Shown in pieces: positions 59,683-64,000 of a stretch of 64,000 bases of DNA; position 1 is the first letter of the stretch, and each line of letters starts with the position of its first letter. This DNA is from Punica granatum. Taxonomy: Eukaryota > Streptophyta > Magnoliopsida > Myrtales > Lythraceae. The position numbers and the translations under genes are program-made. The stretch is from contig NW_022204313.1 in assembly GCF_007655135.1 (NCBI RefSeq), positions 1-64,000 on the forward strand, in the 5' to 3' direction. The notes beneath the pieces are model-generated. The model was given only the letters and a program-made list of their open reading frames with translations, had not been told where the DNA came from and searched no databases.

Positions 59683-59847
59683 GGGGTATTTACCTAAAAT
59701 GGCTCATGGTTTGCCCGTTTTATCAAATCTATTATATGCTCTTTTTTTGTTAAATCTATCACATGGTTTACTTTTTGTATCAAATCTATCTCGGCGTTAT
59801 TTTTTTCGTCGATATCTAACGGCCGTGCTGACGTGGCTCCGACGTGG
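59683..59847. mobile_element. Truncated half of the foldback MITE
   Basis: GGGGTATTTACCTAAAATGG through the ATCTAACGGCCG and TGACGTGGC blocks matches the left arm of the nested MITE at 21859-22192. The right arm is absent. Confidence 0.7.
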
Positions 59848-60454
59848 CAAGTTTGCAATCCACTTCCGGCTCTCGGCCAAGTTCTAGTGTTGCAATGAAT
59901 AAATAGATAGATTTGAGAAACTGATAACCATCGACGAGACATTGTCCGGTTTTGCTTCTGTTATTGCCATAGACCACATTGAACCGAAAATTGACATCAT
60001 TCCGTATGCAATTATGTAATATGTAACAAATAAATAAACAAGAGAAACGTTTGGCCATTGTACGATCCTACTTAGGATCATAGGGGGTCGTGGGATCGAA
60101 GATCGCAGGATCGGATCGAGAATCATAGAATCATACCTATAATGAAAAAATATAAACAAAAATATGAATGTATACTTACTTATGAGTTTGTTATTTATAA
60201 CTTTTACTCGCTATTCAAAAATCGATCACCATTCATCCGATTTCAATTTTCGAAAATTACCAATCACAAAAGAGTTAATAAAATTGCATAAATCAGAGTT
60301 ACCAAAAAACAAATGACAGTTCACACAAATCACAGTATCATAAAAGAAATAACGAATCATTTTTAAAAACAAAAATTTTAAAAAATCATATGTCATTTAA
60401 ATCATCGTGTAGATCTTCTTCATCATTACCATCATATGTTCATCGAACAGGCTG
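59848..60454. other. Intergenic repeat DNA left of the solo LTR
   Basis: Contains a GATCG-rich patch (60062-60130). The block at 60385-60459 is also present, diverged, near 63110-63185, continuing on the other side of the solo LTR. Confidence 0.45.
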
Positions 60455-60459
60455 AAATC

Positions 60460-62077
60460 TGTTAGAAATTAGTGTATACCCTAGAGGTAATCTATCATCA
60501 GTTCTGTAATATGACATGTATTTCATTATATTACGAGGCATTTATGTTATTGTGTAGATTGCGCTAAAATATGATTTTACACAATAATGTCCTTGGAATA
60601 GTAGGTTCAATAGGCATCAAGTGTGACTTGATTATGAGATCCTATAATTACCGAACATTATTCCTAAATGTCCCTAGTCAAAGTATTATCGTTAATTAGG
60701 ATAACGATAATACGGTTAGACTAGTGTGGGTGTTGATTGATGACCAAGTCTCACAGGTCGTGGATATGGAGATATCAAGTCACACCACATGTATACATTA
60801 AGAGTAATGTGTATTGGACTGACCCGCCATGAGATTGCTACATGGGTTGTTACGTGACTGTCATTAGCATATCTTAAAGTGACTATAGTGTAATAGTTCT
60901 TTGACTTGAGGTCACCATGAATTCCTACATGTAATGTCATATGCTTTGATACTGTCAAACGCCATCATAACAGGGTGGTTATAAAGACAGTTATTGGGTA
61001 TATCACAGAGCATGGAGAGGAATGTGAGTGACTAAGATAGGATTTGTCCCTCCTACGAAACAGGAGCAATATCTCACGGCCACTTGGTGGTTAAGTCTAA
61101 AAGTGTATGCATACCCAAATGAGTCGATATACCGATATCGAACTCATTTGTTCTGATAGACTTACCTGGTAAACCAAGAAAGAGAGATATTGAGCTATAC
61201 AAGGATGTCATCGACCATGCCTTGGGCTCAATAGAGATATAGAGGACAATTGATTATATTACACGGTAATATAGGTCACGAGGTTCATCGAGAAATTGAC
61301 TTTCCAATTACTTGAGTAACAGTGATGCATTGCTAGATGTCGCTCACTGTTTGTAATATTGAAATAGAGATTTCGATATTACTGTCAACGTAATTGGGAA
61401 CCTACAGGGTCACACACGACGACTAAATCGATGGGATATTTTGAAACAATAAATTCGTCTAATAGAGATTAGATGATTTATGGTGCGACTAATTAATCGG
61501 ATATTTAATGAGATTAAATTTGTAGATTAATTAGACTCGATTTATTAGATTAAATTGACCAATCTGATGCACGATTAATACGGTGACACATTGGCCAATA
61601 GTTCAATGTCACCTAGACTTACACATGTCACTTGGAGCCTTGATTTTCCTTATCCCACATCGGTCATGGAAAAGAATTTGCCTCCCCATTTGCTTATAAA
61701 AGCAGTAGAAGGGGATGGATTCAAGTATGTGTGTGTATGCTTTATATGTATATATGTGAGTATATATATATATATAAAATTTGAGTTGAATTGTTCAATT
61801 CAAATTAGGTCCGTTAGTCTGAAAAATTCGGGTATCGCATCGGTGTTTCTTTCGAGTGTTGGTCGCTAGCACCGCCGATATCGAAGATTCGTCGACAAAA
61901 TCGGTGTGGATACCGGTAGAGGCGTCACGCGTGGGACGCTCGGTCGACAATTTTAAATATTCCAGGTACGCTTTTATTTACTCTTATTCTACTAGTAGGT
62001 CTTGGGATTAGTTTCACGGGTAGGAAATTTTGAATTTCTGTTCCTTTTCGCTTCCGTTGCGCCCCGTGAAACTAGCA
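60460..62077 (+). mobile_element. Solo Copia LTR, 1,618 bp, same family as the array, opposite orientation
   Basis: Starts TGTTAGAAATTAGTG and ends GTGAAACTAGCA, collinear with the array LTRs but more diverged. The pentamer AAATC flanks it exactly (60455-60459 and 62078-62082). No internal sequence is present, so it arose by LTR-LTR recombination. A TATA-like TTATAAAAG lies at about 61692. At several sites where the array LTRs differ it carries the LTR3 state. Confidence 0.9.
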
Positions 62078-62082
62078 AAATC

Positions 62083-62400
62083 TCGGCGGAAAATAAGGTT
62101 CGCTTGACCCAAAATTATTTTAGAGTCACCCAAAGATGCATGGGTAGGATCGATTTTACTTGTCCTCATATCATATGTCATTTAAATCATCATTGCCAGT
62201 CACATGGTTGGTGCAATATCGATTTTGCTTCTCCTTTCTGGACTTCTTGCTCATAAATGCCCTAAGCAGTTGTTCAAACTAGCTGAGTGGCTCGATCAGT
62301 GTGATGGCCCGAAAACTGAACTCTTCAGTAGGATAACCTTTTCAATTAAGCCTATTACATTTGCTTTATGATAGAATGAAACAGGATTTTAACTCACTCA
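62083..62400. other. Right continuation of the repeat interrupted by the solo LTR
   Basis: CACCCAAAGATGCATGGG (62127) recurs at 63231, showing a local duplication of this repeat. Not coding. Confidence 0.5.
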
Positions 62401-62407
62401 CAATAGG

Positions 62408-62619
62408 ACGAGTATACCAAATATAGATGGAGAAGGGTTTTCTTTGCAGCAGTTGCATGGGTTCTAGCCATACGCAGTCGGGTATTTTCTTCATCTTTAT
62501 TTCCTAACCCTTTTTAATAATACTTATCCCATCTCACCTGGGGCATTTAACATTTTGCAGTTGATGCCACCCCTTGGTAGATACAGAGCGATTGAACGTC
62601 ACAATTTCTATGTGTACAG
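62408..62619 (+). pseudogene. Two exon-like fragments of an unidentified gene
   Basis: The first block (about 62408-62481) reads DEYTKYRWRRVFFAAVAWVL-AIRSR and ends at G|GTATTT. A CT-rich stretch ends in TTTTGCAG at 62560. The second block (62561-62619) reads LMPPLGRYRAIERHNFYVYR and ends at CAG|GTGGGT. The GT...AG spacing and amino-acid composition look like remnants of two adjacent exons, the first with a hydrophobic patch. I do not recognise the protein, and no start or continuation is found. Confidence 0.35.
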
Positions 62620-63372
62620 GTGGGTCACCTTATTGAATACTTGGCAGACATGCCAAGTTTTAATCCGTCTCTTGAATTGATAATCTGAATCCCCAATTCC
62701 GCCCATTCTGTCACGACTTGAAATAATAGTAGGACTACTACTCAAGAATACAAAAAAAAAAAAAAACTACTGTAAAGTAGAATAAATTTGTGGTGTACTC
62801 TCTAATCTGCTTGATGAAGTGAATGGCATGTCTAATATCTTGTGATATTTTGTAATGAGTTTAGAGATGTCCGTGCATCGTCCCCACAAAATTGGTCCAA
62901 ATTCATCTGTAGGCTTTAATCTTCTTCCCCCCTCCTTTTTTTTTTGAAGTGTGACCTCGAGCTATTAGCTTATCAGTTCTCGCTTGAACATCAGTTTATC
63001 CTTGATCATGAAGTATTTTGAAAATGAAAAAAAAACAAAAAGAAAGGAATTCTGTTTTTAAATCACGATATCATAATAGAAATAAAGAATAAAATTAAAA
63101 ATAAAAATAAAATCATATTTCATTTAAATCATCGTGGAGATCTTCATCATCATTGCAGTCATATGTCATCGAATGGGCCAAAATCTCGACTAGAAAATGG
63201 GGTTTGCTCGACCCTAAATTACTTTAAAATCACCCAAAGATGCATGGGCTAGAATCAGTTGGATCAAAACTATATGTTATCCTATGATCCAATTAGCTAT
63301 TTTAGAAGTATCTTACCTTTTAGCTCTTTCGGTTGAGATCGACCAGATCGGGATAGGTGGCCGAGTGCAAGA
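62620..63372. other. Intergenic, nothing recognised
   Basis: Poly-A and T tracts and the diverged local repeat at about 63110-63260; no gene. Confidence 0.45.
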
Positions 63373-64000
63373 TCATGAGATAGCATTATCGCAAGCTATC
63401 TTGACAACCTTGTTGATAAGTCCTCTAACCATTGTTATATTGTATGTGCTAGCATTAGGATCATATCCTCTCTCTTCCATCTCATCAAACAATTGACAGG
63501 CTTCAGCCATATGACCAGCGTAGGAAAACCTATTAATCACTGTGTTGAAGGTCAGGACATCAGGTTGCACACCCTATCAAAAATTCCTTTTGCAGACTTG
63601 AGCTTCCCGGTTTTACACATGCCATCGATGAGGATATTGTAGATTGTGTTATCCGGCTCCAACTCATGCTTTTCCATACACTGAAATAGAGCCATTACCC
63701 GGTCTATTTCTTTCATTGGACACAAGCCTTCCAACATACCAGCAAAAGTGCAAAGCTTTGGTCGTTGCCTAGCAGCTTGCATCTTCTCGAGCAGCAGCTC
63801 TGCATCACCAAAATTCCGAACGCGACAAAGACCATTGATAAGAGCACTATATGTCATAACATTAGGAACCAAGCCTACCAACCATTTCTTGATATAGGTC
63901 CCACGCTTTGTTGACTCGTGGCTTTGCAGTACCCATCGATCAATGTACTATGAGTGACCACATTAGGAGGCAGCCCCTCTTAGCCATCAGACGAAATAAT
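63373..64000 (-). pseudogene. P-class pentatricopeptide repeat (PPR) protein fragment, frameshifted
   Basis: Reading leftward from the window edge there are at least five 35-residue PPR motifs. They are a diverged one with PPNVVTHSTLIDGYCKA (about 63965-63915); PNVMTYSALINGLCRV; PKLCTFAGMLEGLC; PDNTIYNILIDGMCKTGKL; and PDVLTFNTVINRF followed by PNASTYNITMV. PPR proteins bind organellar RNA for editing, splicing or stability. The frame breaks at about 63885-63915 and about 63560, where a small deletion removes the end of one motif, and it ends at 63375 without a normal C terminus. The gene continues beyond the window on its 5' side. It resembles Rf-like P-class PPR genes, which form clusters and often leave such remnants. 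Confidence 0.85.

Overview
The window is nuclear DNA of a flowering plant, most likely a eudicot. The reasons are AT-rich intergenic DNA, GT-AG introns, a plant-type homocysteine S-methyltransferase, and a dense mix of plant transposons (Ty1/Copia, Mutator-like, hAT, PIF/Harbinger-like, TRIM, SINE). The species cannot be named from sequence alone. All comparisons below were made by eye.

Layout. 0-14 kb is transposon-rich: a non-autonomous hAT element with Ac-like AAACGG clusters (289-2638), a 427-bp MITE (3287-3713), a foldback element (6055-6524), a TRIM (8453-9009) and a second, rearranged TRIM-like element (10549-11130). 14.5-19.1 kb holds the only intact host gene, a seven-exon homocysteine S-methyltransferase resembling Arabidopsis HMT2 (354 aa). 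20-22.5 kb has two further MITE-like elements, one with another MITE nested inside it and a 9-bp target duplication at both levels.

23.4-51.4 kb is one large Mutator-like element (MULE) with terminal inverted repeats of about 450-500 bp. Its decayed MuDR-type transposase runs rightward. A second gene runs leftward towards it: a GRF-type zinc finger followed by a coiled coil and a C-terminal membrane anchor. The convergent two-gene layout recalls maize MuDR (mudrA/mudrB). A roughly 30-bp minisatellite lies between the two genes.

A 20.85-kb Copia array sits inside the last part of the transposase coding sequence. It is LTR-internal-LTR-internal-LTR-internal-LTR, four LTRs and three internal regions, bounded by a single 5-bp duplication (CTTAA). 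Removing the array and one CTTAA restores the transposase reading frame. Copy 1 has an intact 1,325-codon gag-pol; copies 2 and 3 carry only one-base frameshifts. Diagnostic differences suggest that a block of a second haplotype lies within an otherwise uniform array.

51.6-64 kb contains an F-box-associated pseudogene, a small hAT element, a tRNA-derived SINE, a PIF/Harbinger-type MITE, a possible Helitron end, a long-TIR MULE-like element with 9-bp duplication, a solo LTR of the same Copia family in the opposite orientation with its own duplication (AAATC), two exon-like fragments, and a frameshifted PPR pseudogene running off the right edge. The array, the solo LTR and the MULE show successive transposition and LTR recombination beside one conserved housekeeping gene.
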